Part shown: piece by piece, positions 1 through 5,144 of the stretch
How positions within the stretch are numbered: position 1 is the first letter of the stretch
Layout: each line of letters starts with the position of its first letter
Assembly: GCA_944333375.1 (NCBI GenBank)
Contig: CALVKX010000152.1
Location: 1 to 5,144 of the forward strand
Length of the DNA: 5,144 nucleotides
Direction: 5' to 3'
From: an uncultured Eubacteriales bacterium
Lineage (GTDB): Bacteria > Bacillota_A > Clostridia > Christensenellales > Aristaeellaceae
The notes under the pieces: model-generated
Seen by the model: only the letters and a program-made list of their open reading frames with translations
Databases searched by the model: none
Told to the model about the DNA's origin: nothing
Made by a program: the position numbers and the translations under genes

Positions 1-727
1 CCTCCACGGCGAGCATCCCGCGCGCGCTGAGGTGCGCGGGCGCCTCGCGGGCGATGCGGCGGTAGAAATCCAGCCCGTCCGCGCCGCCGTCCAGCGCCAT
101 GCGCGGCTCAAAGCGCACCTCGGGCTGGAGATGGGCACATTCCGCGGTGGGGATGTAGGGCGGGTTGGAGAGAATCACATCGAACCGCCGCTCCCCGACG
201 GCGGCAAACAGGTCCCCCGCGAAAAACGCCACCGAAAGCCTGAGCCGCCGCGCGTTTTCGCGGGCCAGCGAAAGGGCTTCGGCGCTCAGGTCCGAGGCGG
301 CGACCTGCGAGAAGGGACATTTGCTCTTGAGGGCCAGCGCGATGGCGCCGCTTCCGCTACACAAATCCAGCGCGGACGGGACGGGGTCGGGAGGGAGGGA
401 GCGCAGGTAGAGGATGCCCGTCTCGCACAGCGTCTCCGTCTCCTGGCGGGGAATGAGGGCGCGGGCATCGGTGCGCAGCTCCAGGCCGTAAAAGCTCTGC
501 GTGCCCAGCACGTATTGCAGGGGCCGGCGGCGGGTACGCGAAAGCAGGAGCGACGTCAGGCGCTGCTCCTGCTGGGGGGTCAGTTCCGTTTCGCCGCTCA
601 GGCGCATGACGAGGCGGTCCATGCCCGTGACATGCGAGAGCAGCCATTCGGCGTCGATGCGCGGATCGGGCACGCCTGCGGCTTCCAGCGCGCAGGCCGC
701 GTCCGCAAGAGCCTGACGGATGCGCAT
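1..727 (-). CDS. prmC: Peptide chain release factor N5-glutamine methyltransferase PrmC (3' end cut by window)
   Basis: PrmC (HemK) uses S-adenosylmethionine in the cytoplasm to methylate the glutamine of the GGQ motif in release factors RF1 and RF2, which improves peptide release. I translated 242 residues. The N-terminus (MRIRQALADA...) matches the helical substrate-binding domain of the family, residues 1 to about 85. The catalytic Rossmann domain follows, with LIPRQETE (92-99), the SAM-binding loop LDLCSGSGAIALALK (120-134), an acidic residue after strand 2 (D146), the diagnostic NPPY motif (188-191) that holds the substrate glutamine, and ALDGGADGLDFYRRI (211-225). The family is usually about 280 residues, so roughly 40 C-terminal residues lie beyond the left edge. 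The ATG at 727 was chosen because it gives the standard family N-terminus and begins 4 bp after the stop of the upstream gene. The ribosome site is weak (GAG overlapping that stop codon), which fits translational coupling. prfA is commonly the next gene, but this is not visible here. Confidence 0.95.
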   Translation of the reverse strand, partial: MRIRQALADAACALEAAGVPDPRIDAEWLLSHVTGMDRLVMRLSGETELTPQQEQRLTSLLLSRTRRRPLQYVLGTQSFYGLELRTDARALIPRQETETLCETGILYLRSLPPDPVPSALDLCSGSGAIALALKSKCPFSQVAASDLSAEALSLARENARRLRLSVAFFAGDLFAAVGERRFDVILSNPPYIPTAECAHLQPEVRFEPRMALDGGADGLDFYRRIAREAPAHLSARGMLAVE

Positions 728-731
728 GGCG

Positions 732-1784
732 TCACTCGACGGCCGCGGCGGCCTCCTCGGCCTGCGGCGGCGTGTAGGTGGGGTCGGCCACGCGGTAGTC
801 CCGGATGACGGTGTATCCCTCCGGGGTGGTTTCGCAGCCCTTGGGCAGGCCGTGCAGCGCCACGTTCATGGAGACGATGGCCACCTCCAGCATCTCGTCG
901 GTAGGCTGCCGGGTGGTGAGCCGCTGCATCTGCATGCCGGGCCAGCGAAGGGCGCGGGCCAGGGGGCTTTCGCTGTGGGCCAGGCCCTTGAGCACCTCGT
1001 AGCTCAGCCCCGCCACAAAGGGAAGCAGCAGCAGGCGGCTGCCAAGGCGCAGGAAGAAGTTTTCGCCCTGATAGCCCACGAGCGTGAACAGCACGATGGA
1101 GATGACGAACACGATCAAAAGGAAGCTGGTTCCGCAGCGCGGATGGAGCGTGGTGAACTGCTGCGCGTTTTCGGGCGTGAGGGGCAGGCCGTGCTCGTTG
1201 CAGTAGACGGTCTTGTGCTCCGCGCCGTGATATTCGAACGTGCGGCGCACGTCCGGGACCTTGGCGCAAAAGAGGATGTAGCCGATGAGAATCAGGATGC
1301 GCAGGATGCCGCTGAGCAGGTTGATGAGCCAGTTGACGGAGGGGCCTGGCATCCAGGCTTTCAAGAGGCGGGCGAAGAGCTCGGGGATGACGAAGAAAAG
1401 CCCGACGGACAGCACCACCGCCAGGACGATGGCCACGCCCATGACGATCTTGTCAATGCCCTTGCCCAGCTTTTTGGACAGCCATTTTTCAAACTTGCTG
1501 GGCTCCTCGTCCAGAATTCCCAGCATGTCCGTGCTCTGCTGCAATACGCTCATGCCCATGGAGAGCATGGTCACGAAGTTGACGATGCCGCGAATCACCG
1601 GCCAACCCATCCACGGGTGCTTTTTAGAAAGCGGCTCGTAGGGGGTGCGTCGGGTCACGATGGTGCCGTCGGGGCGGCGCACGGAGATGGCGATGGCGTC
1701 CGGGGCCTTCATCATCACGCCCTCCATCACCGCCTGACCGCCGATATCCACGCGCCCACAGGCGCCTTGCTTCTGATTTGCCAT
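732..1784 (-). CDS. DUF1385 family multi-pass membrane protein (YqhQ-like)
   Basis: A 350-residue integral membrane protein of the uncharacterised DUF1385 family, which includes Bacillus subtilis YqhQ; no biochemical role is established to my knowledge. Family hallmarks are visible: GGQAVMEGVMM (15-25) at the N-terminus, EYHGAEHKTVYC (184-195), and HPRCGTSF (214-221). The conserved His, Glu and Cys residues of the last two blocks could bind a metal, but that is inference. Hydrophobic segments lie at about 112-134, 152-173, 218-238 and 247-266, so four membrane spans are likely. The C-terminal tail after about residue 335 is low complexity (Pro, Glu, Ala) and probably disordered. The ATG start at 1784 has an AGGAG site 5 nt upstream. 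The gene lies between rpmE and prmC, 4 bp ahead of prmC, an arrangement common in Clostridia. In the 112 bp between the rpmE terminator and this start I see no convincing -35/-10 pair, so the promoter is unresolved; read-through from rpmE is possible. Confidence 0.93.
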   Translation of the reverse strand: MANQKQGACGRVDIGGQAVMEGVMMKAPDAIAISVRRPDGTIVTRRTPYEPLSKKHPWMGWPVIRGIVNFVTMLSMGMSVLQQSTDMLGILDEEPSKFEKWLSKKLGKGIDKIVMGVAIVLAVVLSVGLFFVIPELFARLLKAWMPGPSVNWLINLLSGILRILILIGYILFCAKVPDVRRTFEYHGAEHKTVYCNEHGLPLTPENAQQFTTLHPRCGTSFLLIVFVISIVLFTLVGYQGENFFLRLGSRLLLLPFVAGLSYEVLKGLAHSESPLARALRWPGMQMQRLTTRQPTDEMLEVAIVSMNVALHGLPKGCETTPEGYTVIRDYRVADPTYTPPQAEEAAAAVE

Positions 1785-1789
1785 AAAAT

Positions 1790-1794
1790 CTCCT
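1790..1794 (-). promoter_or_regulatory. Ribosome binding site of the DUF1385 gene
   Basis: On the minus strand AGGAG lies 5 nt before the ATG at 1784, with a second AGGA a few bases further upstream. It supports this start codon, and the translated N-terminus agrees with the family. Confidence 0.8.
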
Positions 1795-1896
1795 GTTCCT
1801 TTCTGCGCGCCTGAAAAGGGTACAGACGCGCAAGTGCTCTATTTCGACGCCTTCACCCCCGTTTCCTGCCGGAGAGGGGAGGACGGCGCCTAAATC

Positions 1897-1919
1897 AAAA
1901 AAAGCGCCGAAAAGGCGCT
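1897..1919 (-). terminator. Intrinsic terminator of rpmE
   Basis: On the minus strand a 6-bp GC-rich stem (AGCGCC paired with GGCGCT, arms 1914-1919 and 1903-1908) closes a 5-nt loop (1909-1913). It runs straight into a run of seven T residues (1897-1903, the first T shared with the stem). It starts 12 nt after the rpmE stop codon, which suggests that rpmE is made mainly as a single-gene transcript, with partial read-through possible into the DUF1385 gene. Confidence 0.9.
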
Positions 1920-1931
1920 CTTTTGAATGGC

Positions 1932-2132
1932 TCATTCCATGTTGAAACGCTTCTTGAAGCGGTCAACGCGTCCGCCGGTATCAACCAGCTTTTGCTTGCC
2001 GGTAAAGAAAGGGTGGCACTTGGAGCAAATTTCAACCTTCAGCTCGGGCTTGACCGACCCCGTCTCAAACGTCTCACCGCATACGCAACGGACGATGGAC
2101 TTGCCATATTTGGGATGGATCTTTTCTTTCAC
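1932..2132 (-). CDS. rpmE: 50S ribosomal protein L31, zinc-binding form
   Basis: A 66-residue L31, a late-assembling protein of the large ribosomal subunit near the 5S rRNA and the subunit interface. It has the zinc-type signature: CVC (C16, C18) and CSKC (C36, C39) form the four-cysteine site, which marks the C+ paralogue that zinc-starved Firmicutes can replace with a zinc-free copy. The blocks [27 protein letters not shown] and [10 protein letters not shown] are characteristic, and the length equals that of Bacillus subtilis RpmE. The start codon is GTG, fixed by the family N-terminus ([10 protein letters not shown]) and by a strong GAGGTGA ribosome site 6 nt upstream. The gene has its own promoter (boxes at 2185-2213) and terminator (1897-1919). 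It is more AT-rich at third positions than its neighbours, as is common for highly expressed ribosomal genes. Confidence 0.97.
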   Translation of the reverse strand: MKEKIHPKYGKSIVRCVCGETFETGSVKPELKVEICSKCHPFFTGKQKLVDTGGRVDRFKKRFNME

Positions 2133-2138
2133 GCGTTC

Positions 2139-2145
2139 TCACCTC
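2139..2145 (-). promoter_or_regulatory. Ribosome binding site deciding the GTG start of rpmE
   Basis: The minus strand reads GAGGTGA, a near-perfect match to the anti-Shine-Dalgarno sequence, 6 nt before GTG at 2132. Because the start is not ATG, this site and the protein alignment together settle it. Confidence 0.88.
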
Positions 2146-2184
2146 TTTTGCGCATGCTGTGGGTTGTCTTAAACCGCAAAAATG

Positions 2185-2213
2185 ATTATAGCATAGTGAT
2201 GTGCGTTTTGCAA
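2185..2213 (-). promoter_or_regulatory. Sigma-A type promoter of rpmE
   Basis: On the minus strand the -35 box is TTGCAA (2208-2213) and the -10 box is a perfect TATAAT (2185-2190), separated by exactly 17 bp. TGC directly precedes the -10 box, giving an extended -10. A seven-base A-tract (2216-2222 on the complementary strand) sits just upstream of the -35 box and resembles an UP element. Transcription would start near 2177, leaving a leader of about 45 nt before the GTG. Strength and placement suit a ribosomal protein gene. Confidence 0.88.
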
Positions 2214-2224
2214 GATTTTTTTCC

Positions 2225-2253
2225 GAAAGAGCGGGGGAAAGAGCGGGGGAAAG
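2225..2253. repeat. 12-bp tandem repeat upstream of the rpmE promoter
   Basis: The unit GAAAGAGCGGGG occurs twice in perfect tandem (2225-2236 and 2237-2248), followed by a partial third copy GAAAG (2249-2253). The plus strand is all purine except for one C per unit. The repeat lies 2 bp beyond the A-tract and 11 bp beyond the -35 box of the rpmE promoter. It may be a regulator binding site or a simple slippage product; the sequence alone does not decide. Confidence 0.85.
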
Positions 2254-2335
2254 GAACTCATCAAATTCTCATGTTTTTTTCATGCGCGCTTTATCCGTTT
2301 TTGAGCGAAGCCCCCTTTTTCTGGAGGGCAAAGCG

Positions 2336-2344
2336 TGGTAGGAT
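2336..2344 (+). promoter_or_regulatory. Weak candidate extended -10 promoter for the WHPGW membrane-protein gene
   Basis: TGGTAGGAT has the TG-N extension followed by TAGGAT, four of six matches to TATAAT. No good -35 box is found 16 to 18 bp upstream; that position is a T-rich stretch (2316-2320). If used, transcription would start near 2351 and give a leader of about 34 nt before the ATG at 2385. This is the best candidate in the region but remains tentative. Confidence 0.35.
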
Positions 2345-2384
2345 AGAACCGACGAACAGCCGCAGAGGCAAAGGGGGATGCCGC

Positions 2385-2729
2385 ATGAGCGATCACGACG
2401 GGCTGGGCCCGGAGGGCAGCTATTTTGAAAACAAGGCGCGCAGGGAGGAGGAGGCCCGCAGGGCCAGGGGGGATGCCATGTTCCCGGTGTGGATCACGGC
2501 GCTGTACCTCCTGCTGGGTTTCGTGTTCGGGCTGTGGCATCCGGGCTGGCTTCTGTTTCTGACCATCCCGATTCACTATATGCACTTCGACTCCCAAATC
2601 GAGCGCTTCACCAACCCCGTGATGGTGACGCTCATTTATCTGGTCATGGGCTGCTTTTTCAACCTCTGGCACCCGGGCTGGCTGGTGTTTTTGGCCATTC
2701 CGCTGGGCGCGATGGCGTCCAGGTCGTAA
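2385..2729 (+). CDS. Small membrane protein with two WHPGW repeats, function unknown
   Basis: A 114-residue protein. Residues 1-31 are hydrophilic and rich in Arg and Glu (helical, probably cytoplasmic). The rest is an internal duplication of a hydrophobic unit: residues 33-63 (ALYLLLGFVFGLWHPGWLLF within it) and 77-107 (TLIYLVMGCFFNLWHPGWLV within it). The WHPGW cores are at 51-55 and 95-99, each followed by FL(T/A)IP(I/L); a polar loop (about 67-77) joins them. Each unit probably forms a short membrane hairpin kinked at HPG. From memory, similar WHPGW(L/I) membrane tails follow XRE-type helix-turn-helix domains in Clostridia, but no DNA-binding domain is present here. The ATG at 2385 has AAGGGGG about 7 nt upstream, and codon use is GC-rich from that codon on, supporting the full length. 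A second in-frame ATG at 2478 also has a G-rich site and would give 83 residues. The gene diverges from rpmE and converges on the large surface-protein gene, with no obvious partner. Confidence 0.82.
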   Translation: MSDHDGLGPEGSYFENKARREEEARRARGDAMFPVWITALYLLLGFVFGLWHPGWLLFLTIPIHYMHFDSQIERFTNPVMVTLIYLVMGCFFNLWHPGWLVFLAIPLGAMASRS

Positions 2730-2735
2730 CGCTGG

Positions 2736-2780
2736 CGGCGCCCTGCCGCTCCTTTCCCAGGAGCGGCAGGGCGCCGTTTT
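2736..2780 (+). terminator. Strong hairpin terminator between convergent genes
   Basis: A perfect 18-bp stem (2736-2753 with 2759-2776) closes a 5-nt loop (2754-2758) and is followed on the plus strand by TTTT (2777-2780). It begins 6 bp after the stop of the WHPGW gene and reads as its intrinsic terminator. The stop codon of the minus-strand gene is at 2781-2783, so the same hairpin forms 4 nt after that stop. On that strand no T-run follows the hairpin, so termination there would be weaker or the hairpin may mainly stabilise the 3' end. Confidence 0.87.
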
Positions 2781-5144
2781 CTACTGCGCTTTGGTGTTGG
2801 AGATCGTCCAGTCCCGCGTGGGCGGGGCGGTGATGGCGGAAGGGAGGGCCGAGCCCTCCCTTACCACATAGCCCAGGTCAAAGTCCACGTTCAGGCTGCC
2901 GCTTTCCACCGAGAAGGAATCGCTGTGGGCGTCCTCGCCGTCGCCGCCGGTCAGGCAGCTTGAGATGATGCGCAGGGACTCCACCTGCCGGGTGGGCGAA
3001 AGCTCGGGATACGCCTGGGCGTGCAGCGTGTACTCGCCGGGATAGACGTCCGCAAAGAGGTAGTAGCCGTAGGCGTCGGTCACGGTCTCGTAAGCCGTTT
3101 CGCCGTCTTGCATCAGGCGCACCGTCACGCCGGGGATGCCGGGCTCGCCCTCGTCGATCAGGCCGTTCCCGTTTTCGTCCAGCCACACAAGATCCCCCAC
3201 GCGGGCGGGCTTGATGTAGATGATGTCCATGTCCAGCTCGTGCCGGGCCATGTGCAGGTAGAACAGCTCGGAGGTGCCGGAGGCGTCGCCGGAAGCGGTC
3301 ACGGCGGAGGCGCCGCTTTCGTAGTTGGGATCATCCGGCCGCACAAACACCGTGCCGCTGGGCAGGGCGGCCTCGAGATAGTAGTCGTCGGGCCACAGGC
3401 CGTCGAAGCGGTAGCGGCCGCCCTCGTCCGTCAGCGCGGACATCAGGGGCTCGAGCTCCCCGCCCCTGAAGAGCCTGACCGTCACGCCCGAGAGCGGCGT
3501 GCGCGTCCCGGCCTCGTCCAGATACAGGCGGCCGGCCACGCTGGTGGCGGAAACCAGCCCCGTCGTCAGGCCGTCCACCGCCTCGCCCGCGGTGACGCTG
3601 ACCCCCGACTGCACCATCTTCAGCCCGCTGGCCACAAAGGTGGAGGAGGCGTCGGCGGCGGGAGTGGACTGCTCGGGGAGCGTCAGGCGCACGGTGTACG
3701 TGCCCGGGCGGACGTTGTCAAAGCGGAAGCCCTGATCGGTGGAGACGGTACGCTTGACCACCGTGCCGCCCCTTTCGTCCACCAGCTCCAGGCTTACGTC
3801 CGCCATGAGCGCCTCGCCCTGACCCCGCTGGCCGTCCTCGTTCTCGTCCAGCCAGATCACGCCGGAGATGCTGCCCGGCTCAACCGCGCCGATGAGCTTG
3901 TCCTTGCGATCGGTCAGCGTCTGCCAGGCGCAGACGAGGGACTGCTCCTGGAGGGTGCCGAAGGCCAGCCCGTCCAGCGGACAGCTGAAGATGTAGCCCT
4001 CCGGCAGGGAGACCTCCAGCGTATAGCCCGCCGGGCGCAGGCCGTCGAGGTCGAAGGCGCCGTCCGCGCCGGTCTGGGCCTGCGCGGCCTCGATGCCGGT
4101 GCGGTCGGGCGTGAGGGCCACCGTCGCGCCGGCGAGGGCCTTTTCTCCCTCGTCCCACTGGCCGTTGGCATTTGTGTCCACAAAGACCGCGCCGCTGAAA
4201 TTGCCCAGCGTCACCGCGCCCGCCAGGGGCAAGGTGAGGCTTTCGCCCATGACGACCTCAAAGGGCCCGTAGACGGTGTCCAGCCCGCTGTGGGCGACGG
4301 TGTTTCCGCCCTCGGCCACCCGCGCCATCTCGCAGTGCTCCCTGAGCAGGAAGTGCAGCGTGTAGCTTCCCGGCATCACGCCGTCAAAGAAGTAGCTCCC
4401 GTCCTCGGCGGGCGTCTGGACCAGGTCGATTTCGCCGTCCTCAGACACCAGGCGGACCTGGGCGCTGAGCATGCCGATCTCGTTTTCGTCCCGCAGGCCG
4501 TTGTCGTTCACGTCATGGAAGAACACGCCGCTGACCGTGGAGGCCGGGAGCATGCCCGCGTTGACACCGGAGAGGGTCTGGCCCATGGCGATCTCAACGG
4601 GGGCGGTCACGCCCATCTCGCCCACGAGCGAGGTCACGTGGCTGCCGCCCTCCTCGGCGGGACGCAGGCGCGTAAAGCCGTAGCCGGCCTTGCGCTGCAC
4701 CTGGATGGTATAGGTCCCGGGCATGATACCCGTGAGCGTGTATTCGCCCTTTGCGTTGGTCGTGGCGCTGGCGGCGGTGTTCCCGGAGGCGTCCACGGCG
4801 TAGACCTTGACGCCGGAGAGCCGCTTGTCGCTTCCGCCCAGCACGCCGTCGTAGCCCGCGTCCTCAAAGACGACGCCGCTCACGGACGCGGTGCGCGCCA
4901 CGCCCACCAGCGCCGTGGTTTCGCCGCCGCTGCTGAGCGTGAGGCCGCCGATGGTGAACTCCCGCCGCGTGGAGCGCTGCTCAAAGAGGTTGACCTCGGC
5001 GGGGTCTCCCTCGGCGGTGCGGGAGAAGATGGCGCCGTCGTTGGGCAGGACGGCGCGCAGCTGGTAGTCGCCGCTGCGCAGGCCCTCCAGGCGGAAGGCG
5101 CCGTCCTCGCCGGTGACGACCTTGCCCTGGGATTCGGCGCCGCT
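2781..5144 (-). CDS. Multi-module SdrD_B/Cna_B-like extracellular protein (5' end cut by window)
   Basis: The reading frame is open from the right edge to a TAG at 2781, giving the last 787 residues; the true start lies outside. Numbering from the first visible residue, there is one partial module (1 to about 75), then six beta-sandwich modules at about 86-200, 203-312, 314-425, 426-534, 535-648 and 649-760, and a 27-residue tail. Each module begins like VSGVVFxD, carries a loop related to DxNxNGxxDxGE (clearest at 323-334 and 656-667), and has a core of the form GxYxFxGLxPGxYTL. This is the SdrD_B pattern of calcium-binding, rod-like stalks in Gram-positive adhesins, and the related Cna_B fold. 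The protein is therefore probably exported, but the signal peptide would be upstream. No LPxTG motif, hydrophobic span or positively charged tail is seen before the stop; the end reads RDWTISNTKAQ. Attachment, if any, must use another part. Ligand and role are unknown. Codon use matches the neighbours, so recent transfer is not indicated. Confidence 0.88.
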   Translation of the reverse strand, partial: SGAESQGKVVTGEDGAFRLEGLRSGDYQLRAVLPNDGAIFSRTAEGDPAEVNLFEQRSTRREFTIGGLTLSSGGETTALVGVARTASVSGVVFEDAGYDGVLGGSDKRLSGVKVYAVDASGNTAASATTNAKGEYTLTGIMPGTYTIQVQRKAGYGFTRLRPAEEGGSHVTSLVGEMGVTAPVEIAMGQTLSGVNAGMLPASTVSGVFFHDVNDNGLRDENEIGMLSAQVRLVSEDGEIDLVQTPAEDGSYFFDGVMPGSYTLHFLLREHCEMARVAEGGNTVAHSGLDTVYGPFEVVMGESLTLPLAGAVTLGNFSGAVFVDTNANGQWDEGEKALAGATVALTPDRTGIEAAQAQTGADGAFDLDGLRPAGYTLEVSLPEGYIFSCPLDGLAFGTLQEQSLVCAWQTLTDRKDKLIGAVEPGSISGVIWLDENEDGQRGQGEALMADVSLELVDERGGTVVKRTVSTDQGFRFDNVRPGTYTVRLTLPEQSTPAADASSTFVASGLKMVQSGVSVTAGEAVDGLTTGLVSATSVAGRLYLDEAGTRTPLSGVTVRLFRGGELEPLMSALTDEGGRYRFDGLWPDDYYLEAALPSGTVFVRPDDPNYESGASAVTASGDASGTSELFYLHMARHELDMDIIYIKPARVGDLVWLDENGNGLIDEGEPGIPGVTVRLMQDGETAYETVTDAYGYYLFADVYPGEYTLHAQAYPELSPTRQVESLRIISSCLTGGDGEDAHSDSFSVESGSLNVDFDLGYVVREGSALPSAITAPPTRDWTISNTKAQ

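Noticed and set aside
32..808. A 258-codon open frame on the plus strand opposite prmC
   Set aside because: The minus strand encodes unmistakable PrmC motifs (SAM loop, NPPY). The plus frame is Arg-, Gly- and Gln-rich with no recognisable domain.
598..1269. A 223-codon minus-strand frame overlapping the DUF1385 and prmC genes
   Set aside because: It is an out-of-frame reading of both genes, rich in Arg, Ala, Pro and His, with no ribosome site or family motif.
720..1814. A 364-codon open frame on the plus strand opposite the DUF1385 gene
   Set aside because: It is antisense to a clearly recognised family protein. Its translation is rich in His, Asp, Gln and Gly with no motif, as expected for a mirror frame in GC-rich DNA.
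1824..1870. ECF-like or sigma-A promoter ahead of the DUF1385 gene
   Set aside because: GGAAAC and CGTC occur on the minus strand but at wrong spacing (11 bp), and the best sigma-A -10 (TACCCT) matches only three of six bases with no -35 box.
1923..2384. Upstream in-frame extension of the WHPGW gene on the plus strand
   Set aside because: The frame is open back to 1923 but runs antisense through rpmE and its promoter. The start at 2385 has a ribosome site and the coding bias begins there.
3165..3860. DNA-level repeat inside the large gene (CGTTTTCGTCCAGCCA and CGTTCTCGTCCAGCCA)
   Set aside because: Both encode the conserved WLDEN stretch of modules 6 and 4; this is explained by the protein repeats and is not a separate DNA element.
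4905..4907. GTG at 4907 as the start of the large extracellular protein
   Set aside because: The frame stays open to the right edge, and the preceding 79 residues contain another module core (GAFRLEGLRSGDYQL), so this GTG is an internal valine.

Overview
The window looks like chromosomal DNA of a GC-rich Firmicute, most likely a member of Clostridia. This is inferred from gene order (rpmE, a DUF1385 membrane-protein gene, then prmC on one strand), from a 66-residue zinc-type L31 of the Bacillus/Clostridium form, and from the high G+C third-position use in every gene. The species cannot be named from the sequence. I see no tRNA, rRNA, CRISPR array, transposase or phage gene.

Left part (1-2215, minus strand): a housekeeping translation block. 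rpmE (ribosomal protein L31, GTG start) has a strong promoter with a perfect, extended -10 box and ends in a clear intrinsic terminator. Downstream lie a DUF1385 membrane-protein gene and prmC, the methyltransferase for class 1 release factors. Their coding regions are only 4 bp apart, which implies one transcript. prmC runs off the left edge; prfA, the gene for its substrate, would be expected beyond it but is not seen.

Middle (2133-2384): a 252-bp divergent intergenic region. It holds the rpmE promoter with an A-tract, a 12-bp purine-rich tandem repeat just upstream of that promoter, and a weak candidate promoter for the rightward gene.

Right part: a small plus-strand gene (2385-2729) encodes a 114-residue membrane protein built from two copies of a hydrophobic unit carrying a WHPGW motif. 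It converges on a large minus-strand gene (2781-5144, 5' end outside the window) that encodes the C-terminal 787 residues of a multi-domain extracellular protein made of SdrD_B/Cna_B-like beta-sandwich modules. A perfect 18-bp hairpin separates the two converging genes.

The housekeeping block is conventional. The parts most worth a second look are the large modular protein (no visible wall anchor at its C-terminus, uneven decay of the calcium-loop motif, a possible disulfide), the duplicated WHPGW mini-protein, and the repeat next to the rpmE promoter. I did not find a convincing new multi-gene system.
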